Positions 37,709 through 46,306 of a stretch of 64,000 nt of DNA are shown piece after piece. Source of the DNA: Streptomyces longhuiensis. Its GTDB lineage: Bacteria > Actinomycetota > Actinomycetes > Streptomycetales > Streptomycetaceae. The notes under the pieces are model-generated. The model was given only the letters and a program-made list of their open reading frames with translations. It made no database searches and was not told the origin of the DNA. The position numbers and the translations under genes are program-made. Every line of letters begins with the position of its first letter. Positions within the stretch are counted from its first letter, which is position 1. The stretch spans positions 7,208,001-7,272,000 of the forward strand of contig NZ_CP085173.1 in the NCBI RefSeq assembly GCF_020616555.1, read 5' to 3'.

Positions 37709-38497
37709 GTGCGAGAGCTCGCAAGACGCCATCTGGGGAAAATGATGGCGGGAGCGGCCGTCGCGGCCGCGGCGACCGCCGTGCTGCTGGGCGTGACCCT
37801 GCCGGGGGAGGCGGGCGCGGGTGACCAGGCCGAGGTCGGTTCCGCCCAGCAGGACGCGATCCCGAAGGACGGCGTGGTGGAGGCCGCGCCGAAGGAGGGC
37901 GACAAGGGCGTCGGCAGGGACCCGCTGACCGACGACGAGATCAAGCGCGCCGAACAGATCGCGGTCGCGAGCAACGGACTGCGCATGAGCGCGCGGGACG
38001 TCGAGGGCGACCGGGGGCCGCAGCACCTGTCCACGAACCTCAGCGAGGTGGACCCCACGCAGAGCGGCGCGCAGGCGGCAGAACGGCGCGCCGAGGTCGT
38101 CTACTACGACTACAAGGCCGACACGGTCGTGACCAGGACCGTGAACCTCGACAGCGGCAAGGTCGAGAACACCGACACGGCGCACGGCGTGCAGCCGCCG
38201 CCGAGCCCCGGCGAGCTGCGGGAAGCCACCCAGCTCCTCATCGCGGACCCGCTCGGCGCCGGCCTGAAGAAGGACTACAAGGACGCCACCGGCAAGCCAC
38301 TCACGAGCACGGACCAGCTCGAACTGAGCGGCATGGTCTTCCGCAAGGAGACCGTCGCCCACGTCCCGTCGGGCCTCACCGCCTGCGGCGAGCACCGGTG
38401 CCTGCGCGTCGTCACCAAGGTCAGGAACGGGCCGTGGATCGACACCCGCGCCCTGGTCGTCGACCTCAGCGCGCGCACCGTCGGCCGCCTCGGCTGA
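37709..38497 (+). CDS. Secreted or anchored protein of unknown function, partner of amine-oxidase-like gene
   Basis: Function not recognised. The start is GTG 37709 behind AGGGGGA. The first 40 residues (a basic RELARRHLGK, then MMAGAAVAAAATAVLLGVTL) are a signal peptide or anchor. The mature part is charged, with LTDDEIKRAEQIA, VVYYDYKADTVVTRTVNL and a Cys pair in TACGEHRCLRV that could be a disulphide. The protein has 262 residues. It is followed after 44 bp by the copper-amine-oxidase-like gene, also secreted, so the pair probably works together outside the membrane, for example as an accessory or maturation subunit. That is inferred from position only. Confidence 0.72.
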   Translation: MRELARRHLGKMMAGAAVAAAATAVLLGVTLPGEAGAGDQAEVGSAQQDAIPKDGVVEAAPKEGDKGVGRDPLTDDEIKRAEQIAVASNGLRMSARDVEGDRGPQHLSTNLSEVDPTQSGAQAAERRAEVVYYDYKADTVVTRTVNLDSGKVENTDTAHGVQPPPSPGELREATQLLIADPLGAGLKKDYKDATGKPLTSTDQLELSGMVFRKETVAHVPSGLTACGEHRCLRVVTKVRNGPWIDTRALVVDLSARTVGRLG

Positions 38498-38541
38498 GCC
38501 CTCACGCCCTCTTCTCCTCCTGTTCGAAGGAGTCATTCCGT

Positions 38542-39849
38542 ATGCACGTCAACAGACTTCGGCGCGCCCGCGCCCGGGCCGCCGTCGCCCTCACGTCCCT
38601 CGCGCTGCTCGGCACCGCCGTCAGCGCCGCGGGCCCCGCCACCGCCGCCCCGCAGGCGCCCGCCGCCGCGGCCCCGGCCTGCAGCACCGCGTACAAGATC
38701 GAGCAGGTCCTCGACGGGGGCACGACCTGGCGCATGTGCTGGCACTACAACACGCTGTCCGGGCTCGTCCTCGACAACGTCAGCTACCAGCCCAAGGACG
38801 AGCCCGAGCCGATCGCCGTCCTCACCAGCGCCCGCCTCGCGCAGGTGCACGTCCCCTACGACGACGGCGAGAACGAGTACGACGACATCACCGGCACGGA
38901 CTTCGGGTACGCCCTGCAGAACCTGAAGCCCGGCGAGTGCCCCGGCGGCACCATCAAGACCGTCAAGGTGCCCGACCGGGGCGATGTGCAGGGACTGTGC
39001 ACCACCACGCGCGCGCGTGGGCACGCGTACCGGCTCAACGACGACGCGAGCACCGGCGGCAGCGGCAAGGTCTACACCGCACAGGGCAAGGACCTCCTCG
39101 TCTACACGGTCAACAAGGCGTCCTGGTACGAGTACATCACCGAGTGGCGGTTCTCCTCCGACGGGACGATCACGTCGAACGTCGGAGCGACCGGCAGCCT
39201 CTCCCCGTACGACTACAACGGCACGGACGGCAAGGGCTGGCCCATCGGCAAGGGCGCCCGCGCCTACGCCGAGAGCCACGCCCACAACGTCTTCTGGCGG
39301 CTCAACTTCGGCCTCGACGGCTCGCCCAAGAGCAAGGTCGAGCAGTACGACTCCAAGGTCACCGCGCCGAGCGGCGGCGGCAGCCCCACCACGAAGACCA
39401 CCCGCACCCCCGTCACCAAGGAACTCGCCGGTGACGCGAAGGACATGCGCTGGTGGCGGGTCGTCAGCACCGCGGGCAAGAACAAGGACGGCCACCCCAG
39501 GTCCTACGAGTTCGTGCCCGGCCGCACCAGCAAGTTCCCCGGCCGTTCGTTCACCAAGCACGACGTGTACTTCACCGAGTACAAGAAGTGCGAGCAGTAC
39601 GCGAGCGACAACCCGGCCGGGCACTGCGGCGGCGCCAGCGTCGACAAGTGGGTCGGCGGGCAGACACTCACGCACCCGATCACCTGGGTCAACATCGGGT
39701 TCCACCACATCGCCCGGGACGAGGACCAGCAGCCGATGCCGGTCCACTGGCAGGGCTTCTCACTGGCCCCCAGGGACGTGACCGCTATGAATCCGCTCAC
39801 TCCGGCGGACCTCGCGGACCAGAACGGCGTGCCCAGAAACGGTAGTTGA
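38542..39849 (+). CDS. Secreted copper-amine-oxidase-like protein
   Basis: After a Sec-type signal peptide (about residues 1-36, ending ATAAPQA) comes a single domain like the catalytic C-terminal domain of copper amine oxidases. VHVPYDDGENEYDD and TDFG (Asp120 as the candidate base) correspond to the FDAGE region. ESHAHNVFWRL holds the H-x-H copper pair (His246, His248). A third His follows in the NIGFHHIARDEDQQPMP segment. The cofactor site is WYEY (residues 195-198): the Tyr that becomes topaquinone is kept but the Asn before it is Trp. The N2 and N3 domains are missing. ATG 38542 follows GAAGGAG. Function as an oxidase is therefore uncertain. Confidence 0.8.
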   Translation: MHVNRLRRARARAAVALTSLALLGTAVSAAGPATAAPQAPAAAAPACSTAYKIEQVLDGGTTWRMCWHYNTLSGLVLDNVSYQPKDEPEPIAVLTSARLAQVHVPYDDGENEYDDITGTDFGYALQNLKPGECPGGTIKTVKVPDRGDVQGLCTTTRARGHAYRLNDDASTGGSGKVYTAQGKDLLVYTVNKASWYEYITEWRFSSDGTITSNVGATGSLSPYDYNGTDGKGWPIGKGARAYAESHAHNVFWRLNFGLDGSPKSKVEQYDSKVTAPSGGGSPTTKTTRTPVTKELAGDAKDMRWWRVVSTAGKNKDGHPRSYEFVPGRTSKFPGRSFTKHDVYFTEYKKCEQYASDNPAGHCGGASVDKWVGGQTLTHPITWVNIGFHHIARDEDQQPMPVHWQGFSLAPRDVTAMNPLTPADLADQNGVPRNGS

Positions 39850-39858
39850 GAAACTACC
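39841..39858 (+). terminator. Hairpin over the amine-oxidase-like stop codon
   Basis: GGTAGTT and AACTACC form a perfect 7-bp stem with a GAGA (GNRA) tetraloop. The TGA stop lies in the stem-loop. Its lower GC content compared with the surroundings makes a chance match less likely. It probably terminates the secreted-protein pair. Confidence 0.55.
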
Positions 39859-39949
39859 CTGCCCATCCGGCTGCACCGCCGACCGCTCCCGGAGTACCCT
39901 TCCTTGATCGTTGCTGGGGTTGCTCGGGGGAGCGGAAGGCGGTGCGTGG

Positions 39950-41203
39950 GTGAGCTCGGGTGGGCTGGAGCTGCCCCCTGGTGACGCAGGTCACGAGGGG
40001 AGCTCCGCTGACGTCCCGCCCGGAGCGGTGTCCTTGGCGCGGCCCATGGACATGGGATCCCAGATCGGGCCGGAGTCGGAGTTCGCCTGGGGTGCCGACG
40101 CCTGGAGCGAGGTCCGTACGCGCGCGCAGCGGGCCGGCCGCGCCTACATCTGGCTGAACCTGGTCGAACAGCGGCTGCGGGCCGTGGTGGCCGCCGTGCT
40201 GCGCCCCATCTACGAACCCGTCCACGGGGACGACTGGGTCGTGGCGGCGGCCGGGCCCGCCGGGCAGGAGTGGGTCCAGCGGGCCGTCGCCGTGCGCGAG
40301 GTGAGCCGCCGCAAGGGCTATCTGCTCGACCCGGCCGACGACAACGTCCTCAGCTTCCTCACCCTGCCGCAGCTGCGCGAGCTGATGGTGCAGCACTGGC
40401 CCTGCTTCGAGCCGTACTTCGACGACCGCCGTGACGTCGAGCTCGCCCTCGACGAGCTCGAGGTGACGCGGAACGTCGTCTCGCGCAACCGCGCCCTGTC
40501 CGAGGCCGTCCTCGCCCAGGCCGAGCGCGCCTCCGGGCGGCTCCTGGAGATGCTCGGCGCGGGCTCGGACGTACCGTCCGCCCGCAGGCTCCCGGTGGAC
40601 GCCGTCGAGGAACTCGTCGGCGACCGGTACGCCGACGTCGTGGGCGTGCACCCGGACCGGGTGCGGCTCCTGCGCCAGTTCCCGGCCGAGGACATCTTCG
40701 GCGGCGCGCGCCGCCTCGACGCCATCGGCATAGGCCTGAACATGCTGGTGCAGAACTTCTCGGGCCGCCGCCTCGTCCGGCTCGCCGAGTCCGGCTGCCG
40801 GGTGCGGCTGCTCTTCCTCAACCCCGCCTCCAGCGCCGTCAAGCGCAGGGAGCGCGAGCTGGGCCTCAAGCGGGGCGAGCTGAGCCGCGCCGTCGAGATG
40901 AACATCCTGCACATGCGCCGGGTGCGGGCCCGGCTGCGCGACCCGGGCGCCTTCGAGATCCAGGTCTACGACGAGACGCCGCGGTTCACCGCGTATCTCG
41001 TCGACGGCGACGGGTCGGACGGGGTCGGGGTCGTCCAGTCGTATCTGCGCCGGGCCAGGGGTATGGAGGCGCCGGTCCTCGTGCTGCGCGGGCCCGGGCG
41101 CGTGGTGAAGGCCCACGCCCGGGACGGGGAGGAAGCCGGACTTTTCCCGACGTATCGCGAAGAATTCGAGCTGGCGTGGGCGGACGCCCGGCCGGTGTCC
41201 TGA
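39950..41203 (+). CDS. SAV2148-family HEPN-domain protein
   Basis: I recognise this conserved Streptomyces protein from SGGLELPPGD near the start and ADAWSEVRTRAQRAGRAYIW and LNLVEQRLRAVVAAVLRPIYEP in the first quarter. Members are named SAV2148-family, with a HEPN-like helical domain. HEPN domains in other systems are RNases or nucleotide-binding units, but the RxxxxH catalytic motif is not obvious here. The remainder is helical with HMRRVRARLRDPGAF and VQSYLRRARGMEAPVLVLRG. GTG 39950 is the start consistent with homologues, behind GGAAGGCGG. No function is established. The length is 417 residues. Confidence 0.85.
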   Translation: MSSGGLELPPGDAGHEGSSADVPPGAVSLARPMDMGSQIGPESEFAWGADAWSEVRTRAQRAGRAYIWLNLVEQRLRAVVAAVLRPIYEPVHGDDWVVAAAGPAGQEWVQRAVAVREVSRRKGYLLDPADDNVLSFLTLPQLRELMVQHWPCFEPYFDDRRDVELALDELEVTRNVVSRNRALSEAVLAQAERASGRLLEMLGAGSDVPSARRLPVDAVEELVGDRYADVVGVHPDRVRLLRQFPAEDIFGGARRLDAIGIGLNMLVQNFSGRRLVRLAESGCRVRLLFLNPASSAVKRRERELGLKRGELSRAVEMNILHMRRVRARLRDPGAFEIQVYDETPRFTAYLVDGDGSDGVGVVQSYLRRARGMEAPVLVLRGPGRVVKAHARDGEEAGLFPTYREEFELAWADARPVS

Positions 41204-41313
41204 CCCCGCCGCGTCGGGGGAAGCGGAATGCCCCCGGCCCGTTGTCAGTGCCCCATGTCATCGTGGTGGCCACTGGGGAGACACGGGGACGCACCATGAA
41301 GAAGGGGGCCGCG

Positions 41314-42036
41314 ATGGGATGGCACCAGGAGCTGCTGGTCGGCTTCGACCTGGAGACCACGGGGACGGATCCGCGCGAGGCGCGCATCGTCACGGGCGCG
41401 GTGATAGAGGTCAAGGACGCGAGGCCGCTGGGTCACCGGCAGTGGCTCGCGGACCCGGGGGTCGAGATCCCGGCCGACGCGGTCGCCGTGCACGGGATCA
41501 GCAACGAGAGAGCGGCGTCCGACGGTGAGCCGGCCGACCGGGTCGCGGACTCCATAGCGGAGACGCTCGTCGGGTACTGGCGCACGGGCGTGCCCGTCGT
41601 CGCGTACAACGCCGCGTTCGACCTGACCCTGCTCTCCGCCGAGCTGCACCGCCACGGCCTGCCGTCGCTGCGGGAGCGGCTGGGCGGTGTGGACCCGGCG
41701 CCCGTCATCGACCCGTACACGATCGACCGCTCGGTGGACCGCTACCGCAAGGGCAAGCGGAACCTCGAGGCGGTGTGCGCGGAGTACGGCGTGACGCTCG
41801 AATCCGCGCACGACGCCTCCGCCGACGCCCTCGCCGCCGCGCGCCTGGCCTCCGCGATAGCCGACCGTCACCCGAAGGTCGCCTCCCTCGGACCGGCCCG
41901 TCTCCACGAATCCCAGATCGAGTGGTACGCGCAGTGGGCGGCGGACTTCCAGTCCTTCCTGCGCCGCAAGGGCGACGCGCAGGCGGTGGTCGAGGGGACG
42001 TGGCCGATGCGGGAGCTGACGGGGCCCGGGGTCTGA
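41314..42036 (+). CDS. DEDDh-type 3'-5' exonuclease
   Basis: The 240-residue protein is an RNase T/DNA polymerase III epsilon-type exonuclease: ExoI DLETTGTD (residues 11-18, Asp and Glu metal ligands), ExoII NAAFDLTLL, and ExoIII HDASADALAAARLA with the active His. The C-terminal 60 residues (ESQIEWYAQWAADFQSFLRR) form the extension typical of the actinobacterial subgroup. It probably degrades DNA or RNA ends in the cytosol. ATG 41314 is chosen (AAGGGGG at six bases); ATG 41296 is a close alternative. It converges with the GH95 gene and ends at a strong hairpin. Confidence 0.87.
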   Translation: MGWHQELLVGFDLETTGTDPREARIVTGAVIEVKDARPLGHRQWLADPGVEIPADAVAVHGISNERAASDGEPADRVADSIAETLVGYWRTGVPVVAYNAAFDLTLLSAELHRHGLPSLRERLGGVDPAPVIDPYTIDRSVDRYRKGKRNLEAVCAEYGVTLESAHDASADALAAARLASAIADRHPKVASLGPARLHESQIEWYAQWAADFQSFLRRKGDAQAVVEGTWPMRELTGPGV

Positions 42037-42044
42037 GCGGTGAG

Positions 42045-42102
42045 GCGGGGGCTTCACGGAGCCACCGGCCGGGGCCGGTGAAGCCGTGAAGATCCCCCCG
42101 CC
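42045..42102. terminator. Strong bidirectional terminator hairpin
   Basis: A nested stem-loop: an outer CGGGGG with CCCCCCG, a CTTCACGG (42052-42059) with CCGTGAAG (42084-42091), and an inner ACCGGCC with GGCCGGT. It lies between the convergent exonuclease and GH95 genes, just after both stops. No U-tract follows. Confidence 0.75.
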
Positions 42103-42113
42103 ACGGGGCCGCC

Positions 42114-44951
42114 CTACACGGCCACCCGCCTCCACTGCTGCGACGCCGCACCCGTGTACGTCTGCTGGACGACCGCCGTGCCCGTCGCCGTGGAACCTCC
42201 GGCCGTGCCGAGGGACTTGCCCGTGCGGACGCACACCAGGCGGACGTGGCCGCCGTCCGTGGACTCCGTGCGCCAGTGCTGGTTGTCCGCGCCGGTGGCC
42301 CGGTACTGGACGATCGGGGCGTTCTCCGTGGCCTGGCCGCCGCTGACGTCCGCCGTCAGGCCGGAGTGCACGTTGGTCAGGCGGTGGCCGCCGTCCAGGG
42401 ACTCCGCGAACTTCCACTGCTGCGACGCGCCGCCCGTGCGCGCGCCCAGGACCAGCGGCGCGGACTCGGCGGTCCCCGACACCTCGATCGCCATGCCGCT
42501 GTCGGCCCGGTTGACGAGGATGTAGCGCCGCGACGTGTACGAGGGGGCCAGGGTGATGCTCGCGCCCGGCTTCAGGCTGACGTCCTTCGTCCAGGAGCCG
42601 GCCCGTACGCGGGTGGTGCGGCCGCCGGTCGAGGTGAGCCGGAGCTTCGTCGCCACGCCGTCCTTCCACTCCAGATCGGCCGTGAATCCGCCGCGCACTC
42701 CGATGCCGGTGACCCTGCCCGACGCGCCCCATGCGACCGGCAGGGCGGGCAGGAGTTCGACGAGGCCGGGGCGGGAGTAGAGGAGCATCTCGATCACGGC
42801 GGCCGTCGTGCCGAAATTGGCGTCGATCTGGAACACCGAGCTGGTGCTGCCCAGTTGGTACATGTCGAAGAAGTTCGGCGCGGTGCCGTTGCCGTGGTTC
42901 ACGGAGGGCCGCAGCACCGTGCCGACGAGCTGGTACGCCTTCTCCGCGTCCTTCATCCGCGCCCAGCACAGGGCGCGCCACGCGCAGCCCCAGCCGTAGG
43001 TGTCCATGCCGCGGGCCGTCAGGCCCTTGTCGACGGCGACGAGGACGTCGTGCGGGCTGCGGTCGCGGCTGACGCGGTCGCCGGGGAACAGGCCGACGAG
43101 GTGGGAGAGGTGCCGGTGCTGCGTCTCTCCGAGGTTCGCGCCGCCCATCCACTCCTCCAGCCAGCCCGTGGTGGGGCTGACGCGCGGCAGGTACAGCCTG
43201 TCCTGGAGGGCGGCGACGCGGCGGGCGTACGCCTTGGAGCTGCCGAGGGCCGCCGTGGCGGTGCGGAAGTTCTCGAAGAGCTGCCAGACCAGCTCCTGGG
43301 CGTACGTGATGCCGCGCGCGTCGGTCGGGCCGTGCTCCGGCGACCAGTCGTGGTCGTCGACGAGCACCTCGACGTCCGCCCCGGTCCCCGGGTCCTTCAC
43401 CGTCGTCGTGACGAGCCGCTTCTCCCAGAACGCGCAGGCCCCCTCCAGGAGCGGCAGGATCTTCGCCAGGTAGCCCCGGTCGAGGGTGAACTCGTAGTGC
43501 TCGAAGAGGGAGTTGCACAGCCAGGCGTTGCCCGCCGGATGCCACCACCAGCCAGGGCCGCCCATGGTGTTGGTGGAGATCGCCGTGGTCCAGCCGGCGA
43601 TCTCGCCGCTCGTGTTGCGGAAGCCGTTGCGCGGGTCGTTGAACAGCGCGCGGGTGCGCTTCTCCCAGTGCGGGACCTGGGCGAGGCAGTAGTCGGCGAG
43701 CGCGTCGAAGCAGTCGGGCAGGCCGGTCCTGTCGGTGGGCCAGTAGTTCATCTGGAGGTTGATGTCGGTGTGGTAGTCCGCCATCCACGCCGGGTCGTTC
43801 CGGTCGATCCACAGGCCCTGGAGGTTGAGCGGCAGGGAGGAGCGCGAGCCGCACACGGTGAGGTAGCGGCCGAACTGCACGTACGACGCCTCGAGTTCGG
43901 GGTCGGGGCGGCCACCGGAAGCCTGCCGGGCCAGGAGTCGCTCGTCGGTGTCCAGGGCCCGCTGCGCGTCGGTGGACGCGCCCAGGTCGACGCTCATGGT
44001 GTCGAACAGGGTGCGGTGGTCGGCGACATGGGCGGCGAGGAGACGGGTCGCGCCGGCCTTCGCCGCGGCGGCGGTCCGCGCGACGGCGGTGGCGTGCGGG
44101 TCGGCGTCGCGGTCGATGAACCCGTCGGCGTCGGGGGAGTAGGAGGTGCCGCCGCTCAGGACGAGGAGCACCTCGTCGCAGCCCTCGAAGGTGATCGAGG
44201 AGCCGCTCGCGCCGACCGTGCCGCCGCGGTGCGTCGCGGCCCGCGCGACGGCGGCGTAAGCGAGGCCGTTGTCGAGCTTCGCGGCGAAGCCGGCCGAGGC
44301 GGTGGCGGGGGCCACGGCGATCGGCTCGCCGCGTGTCCCGGTCAGCGTGAGGCGTCCGCTCCAGGTGCCACCCCCTACGCGGGTGAGCCGGACGACGATC
44401 ACGTCGTCAGGGTGGCTGCAGTAGGTCTCCCGCCGGTAGCGGGTGCCACCGAGTTCGTACTCCACCGTCGTCAGGCCGTTGCTGAGGTCGAGGCGGCGCC
44501 GGTAGCCGCTCACGGCGGACGGGTCGTGCCCCGGCACCTCCAGATACGCCTTGACGAGGACGCCGTACGAGCCGAAGTGGGCGGTGTCGTAAGGGAACTG
44601 GCCGTCCGACTCCAGTGCGTCGTTCGCCCCGCCCGTCCACAGGGTGACGTCCGAGACGGACAGGACCTCGCGGGACGGGTGCCCGGAGACGACGGCCCCG
44701 AGGCGGCCGTTGCCGATGGGCAACCCCTCCCGCATGAGCTGGTCCTCGGCGGCCGGGGACCCGTACCGCAGGGCGAGCGCGTCCGCCTCGGGGACGAGGC
44801 GTGGCGCGGCCGGGCGCCCGCCGGGTCTCGGCGCCGCCTGTGCCGTGAAGGCGGGGACTTGACTCAGGGCCAGGAGAGATCCGATGGCTGAGCCGTATTT
44901 GAGAACGGAGCGGCGGGAGACGGCGGAGCCGGGTTCAGGGCGCGCGGACAT
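42114..44951 (-). CDS. Tat-exported GH95 glycosidase with C-terminal ricin-type domain
   Basis: A twin-arginine signal (AVSRRSVLKYGSAIG, about residues 10-24) targets the 945-residue enzyme for export. The GH95 core has DYHTDINLQMNYWP, acid Glu in DHDWSPEHGPTDA, and IDANFGTTAAVIEML (Asp). GH95 enzymes are alpha-L-fucosidases or alpha-L-galactosidases. The last about 130 residues form a ricin-type trefoil (QQWKFAESLDGGHRL, NQHWRTESTDGGHVRL, SQQWRRVAV; QxW motifs) for binding polysaccharide. The Asn-Ile-Asn motif known from AfcA is Asp-Ile-Asn here. ATG 44949-44951 follows GGAGGACC. It releases deoxy or galactose-type sugars from plant or animal glycans. An ABC sugar operon lies 1.4 kb away on the other strand. 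Confidence 0.9.
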   Translation of the reverse strand: MSARPEPGSAVSRRSVLKYGSAIGSLLALSQVPAFTAQAAPRPGGRPAAPRLVPEADALALRYGSPAAEDQLMREGLPIGNGRLGAVVSGHPSREVLSVSDVTLWTGGANDALESDGQFPYDTAHFGSYGVLVKAYLEVPGHDPSAVSGYRRRLDLSNGLTTVEYELGGTRYRRETYCSHPDDVIVVRLTRVGGGTWSGRLTLTGTRGEPIAVAPATASAGFAAKLDNGLAYAAVARAATHRGGTVGASGSSITFEGCDEVLLVLSGGTSYSPDADGFIDRDADPHATAVARTAAAAKAGATRLLAAHVADHRTLFDTMSVDLGASTDAQRALDTDERLLARQASGGRPDPELEASYVQFGRYLTVCGSRSSLPLNLQGLWIDRNDPAWMADYHTDINLQMNYWPTDRTGLPDCFDALADYCLAQVPHWEKRTRALFNDPRNGFRNTSGEIAGWTTAISTNTMGGPGWWWHPAGNAWLCNSLFEHYEFTLDRGYLAKILPLLEGACAFWEKRLVTTTVKDPGTGADVEVLVDDHDWSPEHGPTDARGITYAQELVWQLFENFRTATAALGSSKAYARRVAALQDRLYLPRVSPTTGWLEEWMGGANLGETQHRHLSHLVGLFPGDRVSRDRSPHDVLVAVDKGLTARGMDTYGWGCAWRALCWARMKDAEKAYQLVGTVLRPSVNHGNGTAPNFFDMYQLGSTSSVFQIDANFGTTAAVIEMLLYSRPGLVELLPALPVAWGASGRVTGIGVRGGFTADLEWKDGVATKLRLTSTGGRTTRVRAGSWTKDVSLKPGASITLAPSYTSRRYILVNRADSGMAIEVSGTAESAPLVLGARTGGASQQWKFAESLDGGHRLTNVHSGLTADVSGGQATENAPIVQYRATGADNQHWRTESTDGGHVRLVCVRTGKSLGTAGGSTATGTAVVQQTYTGAASQQWRRVAV

Positions 44952-45081
44952 GAGGTCCTCCAAGCAAGGGTCGGCCAACTCCGCCGTACCTTGCTCCAGG
45001 ACCCCACCGCGGGAAAGAGATCGGATGAATTCAGCGCGAAAGTCCAACAACTCCTGCGCGGGAGTCCAACCACCCTCCCGC

Positions 45082-45127
45082 GAGCGGAAGTTCAGCCGCC
45101 CACGCCCGAGCGGAGGTTCAGCCACCC
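45082..45127. repeat. Two direct repeats upstream of the GH95 gene
   Basis: GAGCGGAAGTTCAGCCGCCC (45082-45101) and GAGCGGAGGTTCAGCCACCC (45108-45127) are 20-bp repeats with two mismatches and a 26-bp period. They lie about 130-175 bp upstream of the GH95 start, just after the phosphotransferase stop. They could be paired sites for a sugar-responsive regulator. No regulator gene is adjacent. Confidence 0.4.
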
Positions 45128-45143
45128 GCCGGGAACGGCCCCG

Positions 45144-46016
45144 TCAGAACGGGTACCAGCGCACCGCCGGATCCCCGTCCCGCAACGACGCCACCCTGCG
45201 CTCGAACTCCGCGAGCGCCTTGGGGTTGGCCGGCGCGTGCTGGGCGACCCACGCGCAGCTCGCCGTCTCGCGCGCGCCACGCAGCACGGCGCACCCGTCC
45301 CACTCCCGCACGTCCCAGCCGTACGTCCGCGTGAACGCGTCGTACGCCTCGGGGTCGAGGCCGTACCGGTCGCGGGAGAGCGCCATGACGACCAGGTCGT
45401 GCTCGCGCAGGTCGGCGGAGAACGTCTCCAGGTCGACGAGGATGGGGCCGTCGGGACCGATGTGCACGTTGCGCGGCAGCGCGTCCCCGTGGATCGGGCC
45501 CGGCGTCAGACGCGGGACGAGCGCTGCCGCCGCGTCCGCGAAGCCGTCGCGCCGTTCACGCAGATACGCGGCGTCGGCGGGGTCGATCGCGTCGCCCGCG
45601 AGCCGCAGCCACCGCTCGACGCCGCCGAGCAGCTCGCGGCGCGGCAGCGCGAAGGGCGGCGTGGGCAGCGCGTGCACGAGGCGGAGCAGCTCGGCCAGGT
45701 CGCGCGGCTCGGCGGGGCGCAGCGCGGCCGGAACGCGGTGCCACAGCGTCACCGGGTGGCCGTCCACGAGGAGCGGCTCCGGCTCGGCGGCGCGCACGGC
45801 CGGTACGCCCTGGCCGGCGAGCCAGCCCGCGACGGCGAGCTCGTGCCGCGCCCGCTCCAGGAGTTCGGGGTCGCGGCCCACCTTGACCACGAGGTCACCG
45901 TGCGCGAACACGGCGTTCTCGCCGAGCGCCAGCAGCTCGGCCTCCTGCCCGCCGCCCCGCTGCCCGCCGGGGAGCCCCGCCGCCGCGAGCACCTTCCGTG
46001 CCAGCGCCTCGTCCAT
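45144..46016 (-). CDS. APH-family phosphotransferase
   Basis: The 290-residue protein has the kinase-like fold with GPIHGDALPRNVHIG (H-G-D-x-x-x-x-N, catalytic Asp) and ILVDLETFSADLREHDLV (metal Asp), plus LVVKVGRDPELLERARHEL in the N-lobe. ATG 46014-46016 lies well behind GGGAGG. Family members phosphorylate aminoglycosides, sugars or other small molecules. No antibiotic cluster is present. It is transcribed towards the GH95 gene with 190 bp between, and divergently from the ABC permease operon. The substrate is undetermined. Confidence 0.82.
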   Translation of the reverse strand: MDEALARKVLAAAGLPGGQRGGGQEAELLALGENAVFAHGDLVVKVGRDPELLERARHELAVAGWLAGQGVPAVRAAEPEPLLVDGHPVTLWHRVPAALRPAEPRDLAELLRLVHALPTPPFALPRRELLGGVERWLRLAGDAIDPADAAYLRERRDGFADAAAALVPRLTPGPIHGDALPRNVHIGPDGPILVDLETFSADLREHDLVVMALSRDRYGLDPEAYDAFTRTYGWDVREWDGCAVLRGARETASCAWVAQHAPANPKALAEFERRVASLRDGDPAVRWYPF

Positions 46017-46306
46017 CACTTGCCTCCCGCCGATCCCTTGTTCCGGGCCCAGTCTCGCACCCGTCTCACGTGCGCATACGCCCCGGTCGGCGCCGTAACG
46101 GACAACGTCGTGCGCAGCGGGTTGACGAGGCACGGGTCCCTCAGCACGATGACGGGGGCCGTCAGGGCCTTTTGTTCGGGACATGCCGAAGCTGAGTGGC
46201 CGCGCTCGTGCAGTGCCGGCGTGCCGGACCCGAGGCCCCGGCGCGACCCGCCGGACAGGCCCTGGGGCGGCCGGACCCCCACCCGCCGCCCGAAGGAGCC
46301 GAATCC

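Noticed and set aside
46122-46150. TTGACG and CACGAT as promoter for the ABC operon
   Set aside because: The -10 match is poor and the position is about 155 bp upstream of the start. It is mentioned in the permease entry only.
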